Shown here one piece after another: positions 1-8,795 of a DNA stretch of 35,441 nucleotides (within the stretch, counting starts at the first letter, position 1; each line of letters starts with the position of its first letter). The translations under genes were made by a program, and so were the position numbers. Source of the stretch: Clostridium sp. CAG:221 (lineage in GTDB: Bacteria; Bacillota; Clostridia; Clostridiales; Clostridiaceae); assembly GCA_000435835.1 (NCBI GenBank), contig FR883382.1, positions 1 to 35,441 of the forward strand, read 5' to 3'. The notes below the pieces were generated by a model that made no database searches, was not told the DNA's origin, and saw nothing but the letters and a program-made list of their open reading frames with translations.

Positions 1-2013
1 ATGATTGAGTATGGAGATAGCATATATATTGGGACATGCTACAATCCAATAGCAGGAATATATTATAGAAATGTTATAAGCAACTTAACTAGTAAAGGAA
101 TGGATGCTGAAAAGGCAGCTAAAATTGCAAGTAAATTAATAGAACTAATGTATGATGGTGCTATGTATACAGAAGGAATATCTCAGACATCACCAGTGAT
201 AGTAAAAGTTAATAAGGAAAGTTATGATGCTGAAATTGTATATAAGTATACAGCAGGTAGGAATAATATGGCTGGTTATAGGATGGCAGCAGAATTTAAT
301 GACAAATTATATTTTGTAGGTTCTGGATATCCAACTAATAACCTTGTGGAAATAGATCCAATAAATAATACATCAAATGTGGTATTTGAAAGTACTGCTT
401 TAGATAGTGCATTTTCAACAGGGATAAGAGGCTTATATGTTTATGATAATCAATTGATAATGTCTATGAGTAGTGATACCTCAGATATAAAAGGAGTAAG
501 GATTCTTACAACATCAAATCCATCATCAGGTGAGTGGACAGAAATAGCAAATCAAGATACATTTCTAGATTTACCAGCATGTTATAAAAGAGATGGAATA
601 AATGGTGGGGGAATATGGGATATAGTATCTTTTAATGGATACTTATATGTCAGTATCGTTACATCTAAAACAGATCCAGATACTTTAGTAAACAATAAAC
701 AAGGATTTGCTATGTTTAGAGGAAGCAAAGAAGAAGATGGAACTTGGTCATGGAAAATGATTATTGGAGATAAGAATCAGGGAGCTCTTTATGATTTTGG
801 CTTAGGTGTTAAAGAATCTGGAGCAGGAAACTTATTTGTTTATGATAATTATTTGTATATTGGAAATTATAATGATCCGATGTTAGATTTAGCTGAAATA
901 CCTAATAATGGGAATTTTGAACTTGTATATAATGATTTAGTGAATGCAGTAAATTTATATAGAATGGATGAAAATGAAAATATAGAAATGGTTGTAGGTC
1001 AGCCTAATGAAGAATTTGTAGCAGGACCAATAGGAAATATGGGACCTGGGTTTGATGATCCAATGAATCAATATGTTTGGAGAATGGGTGAATATAACGG
1101 AAAACTATTTATTGGAACATTTGATGCATCAACATTACTTAATGGATTTACACAATTAACAAATGGCGAGCTAATTAATATGCCTAAGGATGAATTTATA
1201 AGAAAGTTAAATTTAGTTAAAGAGTTAATAGAATTATTAATAAGTAAAGATGTTAATTTGGTAACGGAAGAAAAGCAGATAGAGCTTTATGATGCAAATA
1301 CTAACTCTATAGATGAATTAGTTGGTGCTTTAGATTTATTGGAAAATAATTTAGATGAAACAGCAGTAAATAATACTGAAGCAAGAAATACTAATGAATC
1401 AATAATTGATATGTATTATGAAATAGAAGCTTTATATGAAGAGACAAAAGAAAGCTTAACTGATGATATAATATCAGAAATAGAAGAAATACTATCTATA
1501 ATCAATATAAATAATATAAAATGCTATTTTGCAATTAATGAATATTGTAAAAATGCAACTAAAGGATTCGATTTATTAGTTTCGGAAGATGGAGTTAATT
1601 TTCAGGTAATAACAAGAAACGGGTTTAATGATAAATATAATCATGGCTTAAGAACTTTCCAAGCTACTGAAGAAGGACTGTTTTTAGGAACAGCTAATCC
1701 TTTCTATGGTACATAGTTATGGCTTTTAAAAGATAAAGATTCTTTTGTAGAAGATGATAATAATGAAAATCCAGGTGATGAAAATGACACTCCAGGAGAA
1801 GATAGTGAAATTTCCGATGATAGTACTCTAAAAGATACTGTAGAAGATAGTAATAAAGATCAGGTAATTGTGGTTGAAAATCAAAATAATAAAGATAAAC
1901 AACACAATAAACTGCCTGTTACAGGAGGAATTAATAGTGCTTTTGTAATTGTTGTTGCAGTTATACTTATGATGTTTGGTTTTAAAATATATAGTTATAA
2001 TAGAAAACAATAA
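1..2013 (+). pseudogene. LPXTG-anchored surface protein, 5' partial, split by in-frame TAG
   Basis: The frame runs from base 1 to a TAG at 1714-1716 (571 codons), then continues open in the same frame to TAA at 2011-2013. The part after the TAG encodes an acidic Asp/Glu/Asn-rich linker, the sortase signal LPVTGG (1912-1929), a hydrophobic segment and a basic tail ending NRKQ, which is a complete cell-wall sorting signal. Before the stop the protein has repeated short beta-type segments of the kind seen in propeller-like surface proteins (for example FVYDNYLYIGNYND), interrupted by a helical insert near residues 390-500. No signal peptide is present at base 1, so the true 5' end probably lies outside the window. 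The text around the stop suggests an original CAG (Gln) codon. As written, the product would lose its wall anchor. It could be a real nonsense mutation or a read error. Ligand or enzymatic role is not recognisable. Confidence 0.8.
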
Positions 2014-2022
2014 TTATCAATT

Positions 2023-2098
2023 AAAGAGGGGCTGTATAAAAATAACATTTGATACTAGTCGATAAAAAAGGGAATTCGTATTCGAATTCCCTTTTTTG
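2023..2098 (+). repeat. Repeat element copy 1 (terminator-bearing)
   Basis: About 76 bases lying 9 bases after the TAA at 2013. They match 16062-16135 nearly base for base: five mismatches and one 2-base indel by eye. The element begins AAAGAGGGGCTGTATAAAAA and ends in a strong terminator hairpin. In the second copy the first half also forms a small inverted repeat (GTATCAAA/TTTGATAC), but in this copy that arm is mismatched. Confidence 0.8.
2064..2097 (+). terminator. Rho-independent terminator within repeat copy 1
   Basis: A perfect 15-bp stem (2064-2078 with 2083-2097) has a 4-base loop and contains GGGAATTCG/CGAATTCCC flanked by A6 and T6. The A and T tracts let it work in both directions. 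It would end the surface-protein transcript. Confidence 0.85.
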
Positions 2099-2183
2099 TA
2101 TATAATATTGTTGTGGAAAATTTCAAAAAATGTGATACCTATGCAGTGAATATAGTCAAGTATAATATGAAGACAAAAAGTAG

Positions 2184-2220
2184 GGAACCTTCAAGAAAAA
2201 ATTGAAGGTTCCACTTATTT
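2184..2220 (+). terminator. Second hairpin terminator-like element
   Basis: An 11-bp perfect stem GGAACCTTCAA (2184-2194) pairs with TTGAAGGTTCC (2202-2212) around a 7-base loop, followed by a weak T-rich stretch. The 329-base gap 2014-2342 otherwise holds the repeat element and AT-rich DNA before the next gene. I see no further ORF there. Confidence 0.55.
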
Positions 2221-2342
2221 ACAACATGTTTTTTTTATAAACCTATTTAAATTTTTAATAAATGCAATATAATGAATAATGATAATATTTATTATGTTAA
2301 AAGCTAACGGCAAATATTAAGGAGAGGAAAGGTACTTGGAAA

Positions 2343-2807
2343 ATGATTGTTATACTTTCGTTAATAGTAGTTTTAATATTAATTTTATTTTTATATAATA
2401 AAGATCTTTTTCATAGAGATACAGTTATAACTATAGTCACTAGTCTTCCATTAGGAATTTTTAAAGATGAAAGTAAAAAGCAAATAGTTAAGGAAAAAGA
2501 GCAAATTAATATTAAGAAAGATGAAAATAATATTAAAACTGGACAAGTAATAAATGAAGCACCATTAGTGGAAGTTGAAGCTAATGAAGACGTAGAAAAA
2601 GAAGTTGAAAGCAATGAAAGTATTGAAATTCCAAAAGAAAAAGAAGTTATAGTCTATTGGACACCAAATGGTAAAAGTTATCATATGAAAAATACTTGCA
2701 GGACTTTAGCAAGAAGCAAGGTAATCCTTAGTGGAAATACTTTAGAATGTGAAAAAGCAATATGTTGTGAGCATTGCAAAATTGAAGAGGATAAAAATAA
2801 GATATAG
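2343..2807 (+). CDS. Membrane-anchored protein with C-terminal Cys-rich domain
   Basis: The 154-residue product has one hydrophobic N-terminal segment (about residues 2-18), then a Lys/Glu-rich low-complexity linker to about residue 100. The compact C-terminal domain starts VYWTPNGKSYH and has a Cys-Thr-Leu block, then CEKAICCEHC. The pattern W-T-x-x-G-x-x-Y-H plus C..C..CC..C resembles a small domain at the ends of many Firmicutes surface or membrane proteins, where the cysteines are thought to bind metal. The Cys and His roles here are inferred. An AGGAGAGG-like site lies about 14 bases upstream of the ATG, a rather long spacing. The gene stands alone between terminators and converges on the TPR gene at 2828-4870. 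Its stop codon lies inside the left arm of the shared terminator. Function unknown. Confidence 0.75.
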   Translation: MIVILSLIVVLILILFLYNKDLFHRDTVITIVTSLPLGIFKDESKKQIVKEKEQINIKKDENNIKTGQVINEAPLVEVEANEDVEKEVESNESIEIPKEKEVIVYWTPNGKSYHMKNTCRTLARSKVILSGNTLECEKAICCEHCKIEEDKNKI

Positions 2808-2828
2808 TATTACTATATCTTATTTTTT
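2799..2828. terminator. Bidirectional terminator between convergent genes
   Basis: A 9-bp stem AAGATATAG (2799-2807) pairs with CTATATCTT (2813-2821) around a 5-base loop, with ATTTTTTT following on the plus strand and ATTTTTATCC on the minus strand. It serves 2343-2807 and 2828-4870. Confidence 0.8.
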
Positions 2829-4870
2829 TAAGTAAATAATAAAGAGATTTTTCGCTTGGAGTTTTTAAATAATTTTAAAAAAATGTGCTCATCATTATAA
2901 TTAGGATTAGAAATAACAGAAATAGGAATTGCTTTTTTATTGACGCCATTTAATCTATAATTTATATTTTTTAAATAAATATCTATAAAATGAAGGCTGT
3001 TATTAATAAGTCTTAGTTTTTTAAAATATTTTTTTGCAAGAATAAGATTATTAGTATAGTAATAGCATAAAGCAATTTCCATTAAGAATTCTTCTGAATG
3101 AATAAAATAGATATCTTTTTTTATTAAAGAAAGCTTTTCTAGATAGATAAGAGCTTTAGAATATTCCTGTCTTTGAGAAAAAATAATACCAAGCCTATAC
3201 ATGGAATAATAATCTAAATCATTTAAGGAAAGGGACTTAGTAAAGTATTTTTCTGCTTTATCATATTTATCTAATGATAAATAATAATCACCATAAATCC
3301 TAAAAAATTCATAATCATTGGAATAAATCTTGTATGCTTCAGATAAATAATTAAGGGTTTCATTTATATTATTATCTAATGAATAAAATGCAAGACTTCT
3401 TAATTCAAGATAGTGGTTTAAAGTCTCATCATCAATGTCTTTTAAATGGCTATATGATAATGGATTTAGCTCATATAAATTTTTGAAAAGAATATTGATA
3501 TCTAAATTAGTATACATATGAAAAAGCTCTTTTTTTCTATCTAGCCATTTGAAGTGATTAGAAAATAAGATAAACACTTCATTAGGGATGAACTTATGAG
3601 TTGTTAGATATTCAATGATTATTTGTTCAATATAAAAGGAAAGTTCTTCTAGAGAGAATATCTGATAACTTAGTAAGTTTTTCCAGTTATCAATATCTAT
3701 CCTTAATTGGAATTTGGTATAAATTTCATTTAATTTATTAATAAGTATAGTTTCTTTTGAAGTAATAAATCTTTTATACATTGGTGATGGAGTAATTTTA
3801 TCATTAGGTACATTTTCAATTTTCTCTTTGATAGCATTAATATATTTATTAAGAGTTGTATTTTGTGGTGTTAGTTTACTTAATAATTGAAATAAATCTA
3901 AAGCTTTAAAATATTCATAAGAATAGTAATAGCTTAAAGCTAAATCAGTTAATGCATTAATATTAAGATGATTTTTTAATTTTGATGTATATTTTTCAAG
4001 ATAAAGTATTGCTTTAGCATATTGTTTCGTTTTTACTAAAAGATGTCCAAAGCTTGCTAAGCAGTACATATCAGAGCTATTTATTTCTAAAGCTTCTCTA
4101 AAATATGTTAATGCACTTATGGTATCATTTTTATTAAGATAATAGGTGCCAAGAAGTCTTAATAAATCTAGGTCATAAGCGTAGATAGAATAGGCCTTAC
4201 TAAGATATTCAATAACATTTTTATCACTACTATAAATAAATGCTTTTTCTCTAAGTTCAAGATATTCTTCTATTTTATCCTTACTAATGGTTGAAAGATA
4301 GTTATAGCTCAAATTAAGAGGATGATTTATTTCTTGTAGCAGAAAATCAACCATATTTTTTGGATATTTCTCATAAAGCTCTGATTCTCTTTGGTTAAAT
4401 TTTAAATATTTATCAAAAAGTAAAAATATTTCATGAGGTATATATCTATGAATAAAAATATAATTTATTAAATCTTTTTCTAAAATACTCAGTAGATCTT
4501 TATTGATAAACATATAAGACTTTAATAATTCCACCCAACTATCAATGCTAAATCTTAAGGTTGGATTGGTGTATATATAGTTAAGTCTATAATTAAAATC
4601 AGATATGTAATTTTTATTATCTAATGAGTCATCACAATAACTTTTAATATTTTCATAAGTATAGTCCATTGAATTGTTAGATAAGCATTTAGACATATCT
4701 TTTACTGAAGTATTTACCAGTGACATTGCTTTTACATAAGCATTTGTCAGAATGGTGTATTCATTAGTATCTTTTTCAATGTTATAGCACTCTATTAATC
4801 TTGAATATGCCTTTTTTATTTCCTTTAAATCTTTTGTAGGATTAATTTCCAGTATAGTCCAACAACTCAT
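2828..4870 (-). CDS. Degenerate J-domain/TPR protein with internal duplication
   Basis: The 680-residue product shows no signal peptide or membrane segment, so it is probably cytosolic. Residues 3-50 look like a DnaJ J-domain (WTILEINPTKDLKEIKKAYSRLI) but the HPD motif that activates Hsp70 is absent, with YNIEKD in its place. The rest is helical with TPR-type units, for example near 230-295 and 515-582. Residues about 91-346 and 379-637 are a tandem duplication: FIHRYIPHEIFLLFDKYLKF in copy 1 aligns with THKFIPNEVFILFSNHFKW in copy 2, and both continue with YLELR.AF, a YLS.AY.IY block, and KALIYLEK or KAILYLEK. The ATG is supported by GAAAGGAG 6 bases upstream. J-less J-domain/TPR proteins are usually scaffolds, but the partner here is unknown. 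It is divergent from the glycosyltransferase pair. Confidence 0.8.
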   Translation of the reverse strand: MSCWTILEINPTKDLKEIKKAYSRLIECYNIEKDTNEYTILTNAYVKAMSLVNTSVKDMSKCLSNNSMDYTYENIKSYCDDSLDNKNYISDFNYRLNYIYTNPTLRFSIDSWVELLKSYMFINKDLLSILEKDLINYIFIHRYIPHEIFLLFDKYLKFNQRESELYEKYPKNMVDFLLQEINHPLNLSYNYLSTISKDKIEEYLELREKAFIYSSDKNVIEYLSKAYSIYAYDLDLLRLLGTYYLNKNDTISALTYFREALEINSSDMYCLASFGHLLVKTKQYAKAILYLEKYTSKLKNHLNINALTDLALSYYYSYEYFKALDLFQLLSKLTPQNTTLNKYINAIKEKIENVPNDKITPSPMYKRFITSKETILINKLNEIYTKFQLRIDIDNWKNLLSYQIFSLEELSFYIEQIIIEYLTTHKFIPNEVFILFSNHFKWLDRKKELFHMYTNLDINILFKNLYELNPLSYSHLKDIDDETLNHYLELRSLAFYSLDNNINETLNYLSEAYKIYSNDYEFFRIYGDYYLSLDKYDKAEKYFTKSLSLNDLDYYSMYRLGIIFSQRQEYSKALIYLEKLSLIKKDIYFIHSEEFLMEIALCYYYTNNLILAKKYFKKLRLINNSLHFIDIYLKNINYRLNGVNKKAIPISVISNPNYNDEHIFLKLFKNSKRKISLLFT

Positions 4871-5025
4871 ATAATACTCCTTTCTTCTATAAAAAGTAAT
4901 ATAATTATCATAACATAAATTGTATAAAAATGGAAATTGTTATTAAAAATTCATAATTATATAAATATAAAGTAGATATTTTAAAATAATAAGTAAAAAA
5001 CAAATATAATTTATATCCATTTCGT

Positions 5026-5053
5026 ACAAAATTTGGTCAAAAAACATATATTA
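5026..5053 (+). promoter_or_regulatory. Putative SigK-type promoter for the glycosyltransferase pair
   Basis: AC (5026-5027), a 17-base spacer and CATATATTA (5045-5053) match the SigK pattern AC-N16/17-CATANNNTA. The element ends 44 bases before the ATG at 5098, similar to the spacing in the 29.5-33 kb cluster. It is short and AT-rich, so a chance match is possible. Confidence 0.45.
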
Positions 5054-5097
5054 AATTGTCAGATAATAATTATAAATTTAATAAGGGGAGACCATAT

Positions 5098-6180
5098 ATG
5101 CTAATTGATATAGTTCTTATTTATGCCATAGGTAGAGGTGGATTAGAAAATGTTATATCAAAGGTATATAAAGGATTAGTTAAGAAAGGGCATAGAGTTA
5201 GAGTATTTCAAGCATATAGGCCAGAATATATTGAATGGGAAAGAAATTTTGATGAAATATATTATTATGGTGAAGATATTCCTTTTTCTATGATAAATTC
5301 AGGATTATATAAATATGCAATGAAATATAGACAGGCTATTGAAGAAAAGGGGAAACCAGATATAGCTATAGCAACTCAATCCACAAATTTAAGCTATATT
5401 TGCAATATTGCCTTAAATGGAAAATCATATAGAGGTGTTCCACAGATTTCTTGGTTACATGGACCTGTAAGTGCCTATGGAGGTAGAGAATTTTTAAGTT
5501 TCAGTAATTCGCATATGGCATTATGTAATAAGCTAGCCGATGATTTAGCTGTGGCTCTAGATAGAGAGAATATATATGTTGTGGGAAATCCAGTGCAGGT
5601 AAAGAATGTAGATATTATAGATAGACCAAAAGAAATGCTGACTATAGTATCAGTAGGAAGACTTAGCCCAGAGAAAGATATTGGGACGTTAATTAATGCA
5701 TTAGCGCTTTTGAAACAGCCGTGGAAGCTTATAGTAGTTGGGGATGGAGGTCACTATTCTACATTAAGAGCTTTAGCAGAAGCAAAGAAAATTAATGAAA
5801 ATATCCAGTGGGCTGGATGGCATGAGAACCCTTGGAATATTGTTAAGGAGGCATCTGTTACAGTGATTTCATCATTATATGAGGGATTTTCAATGACTAC
5901 AGCAGAATCCTTAGCTAGAGGGATTCCAGTGGTAACTACTAAGTGTGGTGGTCCTGAAGATATGGTCACTGAAGGTGTTAATGGATGGTTATACCCAGTA
6001 GGGGATTATATGCGATTATCAGAGATATTGTCTAATATTCAAAATGGTAAATATATTTTACCTAAAGCAGAAGTTTGTATTGATTCAATACAGAAATTTG
6101 ATGAACAAGTAGTTATAAATAAAATAGAGGAAGTAATAATAAAAACTTATTATAAATTCTATGGCTTTACACGCTTATGA
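5098..6180 (+). CDS. Glycosyltransferase family 4, first of paralogous pair
   Basis: The 360-residue product is predicted to be a GT-B fold enzyme that transfers a sugar from a nucleotide-sugar donor. The N-terminal half opens LIDIVLIYAIGRGGLENV, with the Gly-rich acceptor-side loop. The C-terminal donor domain has VGRLSPEKDIGTLINAL and the GT4 E-x7-E signature YEGFSMTTAESLARGIPVV, followed by CGGPEDMV. The frame is open from a TTG at 5056, but ATG 5098 is preferred: it has AAGGGGAG at good distance, it aligns with the start of the neighbour at 6203, and the TTG would lie at or before the predicted transcription start. The two genes are 22 bases apart and probably co-transcribed. Donor and acceptor are unknown. 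The promoter suggests a sporulation role such as spore-surface glycosylation, which is inference. Confidence 0.88.
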   Translation: MLIDIVLIYAIGRGGLENVISKVYKGLVKKGHRVRVFQAYRPEYIEWERNFDEIYYYGEDIPFSMINSGLYKYAMKYRQAIEEKGKPDIAIATQSTNLSYICNIALNGKSYRGVPQISWLHGPVSAYGGREFLSFSNSHMALCNKLADDLAVALDRENIYVVGNPVQVKNVDIIDRPKEMLTIVSVGRLSPEKDIGTLINALALLKQPWKLIVVGDGGHYSTLRALAEAKKINENIQWAGWHENPWNIVKEASVTVISSLYEGFSMTTAESLARGIPVVTTKCGGPEDMVTEGVNGWLYPVGDYMRLSEILSNIQNGKYILPKAEVCIDSIQKFDEQVVINKIEEVIIKTYYKFYGFTRL

Positions 6181-6202
6181 TAAAGAAATTAGGTGAAAAA
6201 AG

Positions 6203-7255
6203 ATGTTAATAGATATAGCATTATACTATGTTGGAGGACGAGGAGGTGTAGAAACTGTTACTACAAAGATATCTGAAGGTCTTAGGAAAAAAGGTCATAG
6301 GGTAAGGGTAATGATGGCATATGCTCCTCCCTATGTAAAATGGATAGATTCTTTAGAAGAGGTTTATTATTATGGTAATGGAATAGAAAGTGAATCTTAT
6401 GAAAATTTAGGAGAAGGCTATAGACATCTTATGGAGAAAATAGGATATCCAGATGTATGTATTGCAGGTAATATACCATCTCAAAGCTATATATGTAGTT
6501 TAGGGCTTAATTCAGCAAGAACTGACAAAAAAATACCTATTTTATCTTGGCTCCATGGAGATATAAATATTTATAGAGATCCATATTTGATAACCTATGC
6601 TAAGGCACATTTGGCAATAAGTTCAGCAGTTAGTGATGGAATAAGGAGCTATGATAAGGGAAAAAATATATATTTAGTGAACAATCCAATTAGTATAAAG
6701 AAGGGGAACATTATAAAAAGGCCTCAAGATGGTATTTTTAAAATATTAAGTATTGGTAGGCTTGAAGAAGAAAAAAATTTATTTATGCTTTTGCATGCCT
6801 TAAACAAAATAAATGGAAAATGGAAAGCTACCATAATTGGTGATGGTAGTAAAAGAAAAGTGTTAGAAAGTGCTGCTGAAATATTAAGAATAAATGAAAA
6901 TATAAGTTGGAGTGGATGGAAAGAAGATCCTTGGGAATCTGTAGAGGAAGCTAGTATATGTATTTCAACTTCAAATACAGAAGGATTTGCTATGGTCTTA
7001 GCAGAAGCATTATCTAAAGGTATACCAGTTATAGCTACTAGATGCGGAGGTCCTATGGATATAGTCCAGGATGGAATTAATGGATGGCTTGTTGATAAAA
7101 ATGATTATTTTAAGGTTGCAGAAATAATAAATAATATAATCACCAATAAAATAGCATTACCTTTACAACAAGTATGTATATCATCTGTGGAAAAATTTAG
7201 TGATGATATAGTTATTTCAAATATAGAAAGTGCAATTATAAAAGAGTTAGAATAA
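6203..7255 (+). CDS. Glycosyltransferase family 4, second of paralogous pair
   Basis: The 350-residue GT-B enzyme is paralogous to the preceding gene along its length. It starts MLIDIALYYVGGRGGVETV, has the same ISWLHG- or LSWLHG-type block near residue 118, the donor-domain GRLEEEKNLFMLLHAL, and the E-x7-E motif TEGFAMVLAEALSKGIPVI followed by CGGPMDIV. A weak AGGTG site precedes the ATG, and translation is probably helped by the upstream gene. Two diverged tandem copies suggest successive additions to one glycan or two acceptors. The specific sugar cannot be read from the sequence. A strong terminator follows. Confidence 0.88.
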   Translation: MLIDIALYYVGGRGGVETVTTKISEGLRKKGHRVRVMMAYAPPYVKWIDSLEEVYYYGNGIESESYENLGEGYRHLMEKIGYPDVCIAGNIPSQSYICSLGLNSARTDKKIPILSWLHGDINIYRDPYLITYAKAHLAISSAVSDGIRSYDKGKNIYLVNNPISIKKGNIIKRPQDGIFKILSIGRLEEEKNLFMLLHALNKINGKWKATIIGDGSKRKVLESAAEILRINENISWSGWKEDPWESVEEASICISTSNTEGFAMVLAEALSKGIPVIATRCGGPMDIVQDGINGWLVDKNDYFKVAEIINNIITNKIALPLQQVCISSVEKFSDDIVISNIESAIIKELE

Positions 7256-7283
7256 AAGGTTTAATATTTTGATAATAATTATT

Positions 7284-7313
7284 AAAAAAGAGGGAAACCT
7301 CTTTTTTATTTTT
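7284..7313 (+). terminator. Rho-independent terminator after glycosyltransferases
   Basis: A 10-bp stem AAAAAAGAGG (7284-7293) pairs with CCTCTTTTTT (7298-7307) around a GAAA tetraloop, followed by more T. Confidence 0.9.
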
Positions 7314-7433
7314 ACTTGCTTTATTTGTGCTTAATTTTTTGTTAAAAATTATAGGATTAATAGCTTTGAATTAAATAAAATCATGGATATAATAAAGATA
7401 GCATATTTAAAAAGGAAAAGGTGAACTAAATTT

Positions 7434-8597
7434 ATGGAAGAATTAAAAAAAATAATTAATGATATCTTCAGTGAAGAAATAATAAAATTAGTTATAAGTA
7501 ATAAGTCCAACAAAGATGTAAAATATAATAAGATAAATATTCTTTTAAAGGAAAATAAAACTAAAAAATATTACCAAATTGAAAAGTTTACAGATAAACA
7601 GGTATTTCATGAAAATATATCCTTAGAGGAAATTGAAACTGCCGTATTAGAATATACAGTAGGAAATTATAAACAATTTACGGCCTGGTCAAATGTAACT
7701 ACATATGATGTGAAGATTTCTAAAAAAGGAAAAGTACATTGTAGCAAAAAAGGTGGCAATAATGAAAAGCTTGCTAAAAAGGGACATAATAAAGAAAAGA
7801 ATTACATACTTAAAGAAGGCATGATCATAGAGCCTTTAATTGATTTAGGTGTATTTACTAAGGAAGGAAAAGTTATAAATTCTAAATATGATAAATACAA
7901 GCAAATTAATAGATTCATAGAAATAATTGATGATGAAATAAAGAAAAATGATTATAAAGAACTTACAATATTAGATTTTGGATGTGGAAAATCATATTTA
8001 ACATTTGTTTTATATTATTACTTTGTAGAAATAAAAAAAATCGATGTAAAAATGATTGGATTAGATTTAAAAGAAGATGTAATAAAGAAATGTAATGATA
8101 TTGCTAAAAACTATGGATATAAAAATTTAAGCTTTGAATTAGGTGATATTAATGGATATAAGTATAATAACAAAGTAGATATGGTTATAACCCTTCATGC
8201 TTGTGATACAGCAACAGATTATGCTTTATATAATGCTATAAAATGGAATGCAAAAATGATATTTTCAGTTCCATGCTGCCAGCATGAATTTAATACTCAA
8301 ATGAAAAGTGAAAATCTTTCAATATTGACTAAGTATGGTATAGTACAAGAGAGAATTGCAGCTTTAATGACAGATAGTGTAAGAGCAAACCTTTTAGAAT
8401 GTGCAGGATATAAGACTCAATTACTAGAATTTATTGATATTGCACATTCACCTAAAAATATCTTAATAAGGGCATCCAAGGCGAATATATCTAAAGAAAA
8501 ACAGGCTAAGTCTCTAAATGAAGTTAATTCATTAATTAAAGAATTTAATGTAAATCCTACATTATATAAATTACTAAAAGAAGACGAAATAATATAA
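7434..8597 (+). CDS. Class I SAM-dependent methyltransferase
   Basis: The 387-residue product has its Rossmann-type methyltransferase domain in the C-terminal half: LDFGCGKSYLTF (motif I), a GLDLKEDVI acidic strand end, then DMVITLHACDTATDYAL and SVPCCQHEFN. The combination GCGKSYLTF / LHACDTATD / PCCQHE is typical of the Methyltransf_32 type family, whose substrates are mostly uncharacterised and in some cases RNA. The N-terminal about 170 residues are Lys-rich and include KKGGNNEKLAKKGHNKEKNY, consistent with nucleic-acid contact (inference). It is a single-gene unit with its own terminator. The ATG follows AAAGGAAAAGGTG. The substrate cannot be named. Confidence 0.85.
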   Translation: MEELKKIINDIFSEEIIKLVISNKSNKDVKYNKINILLKENKTKKYYQIEKFTDKQVFHENISLEEIETAVLEYTVGNYKQFTAWSNVTTYDVKISKKGKVHCSKKGGNNEKLAKKGHNKEKNYILKEGMIIEPLIDLGVFTKEGKVINSKYDKYKQINRFIEIIDDEIKKNDYKELTILDFGCGKSYLTFVLYYYFVEIKKIDVKMIGLDLKEDVIKKCNDIAKNYGYKNLSFELGDINGYKYNNKVDMVITLHACDTATDYALYNAIKWNAKMIFSVPCCQHEFNTQMKSENLSILTKYGIVQERIAALMTDSVRANLLECAGYKTQLLEFIDIAHSPKNILIRASKANISKEKQAKSLNEVNSLIKEFNVNPTLYKLLKEDEII

Positions 8598-8599
8598 AA

Positions 8600-8635
8600 A
8601 GGCTTCCAGTAGCTCTAGCTACTGGAAGCTTTTTA
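8600..8635 (+). terminator. Rho-independent terminator after methyltransferase
   Basis: A 12-bp GC-rich stem GCTTCCAGTAGC (8602-8613) pairs with GCTACTGGAAGC (8618-8629) around loop TCTA, followed by five T. Confidence 0.92.
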
Positions 8636-8795
8636 TATGTAATTAAGTTGTAATAATTATGTAATAATATATCAATAATTAGCATTTACACTAAGTATAT
8701 ATTATTATACAAAAATCAAATATAATTACAATATTGTATATTTTTTGTAAATACTATGATAAAATCAAAATATTACTAACATTTGGAGGGAGTTT

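Noticed and set aside
5056..5097. A TTG start giving a 374-residue first glycosyltransferase
   Set aside because: No ribosome site, poor alignment with the paralogue's N-terminus, and it lies at the predicted transcription start. ATG 5098 with AAGGGGAG fits better.
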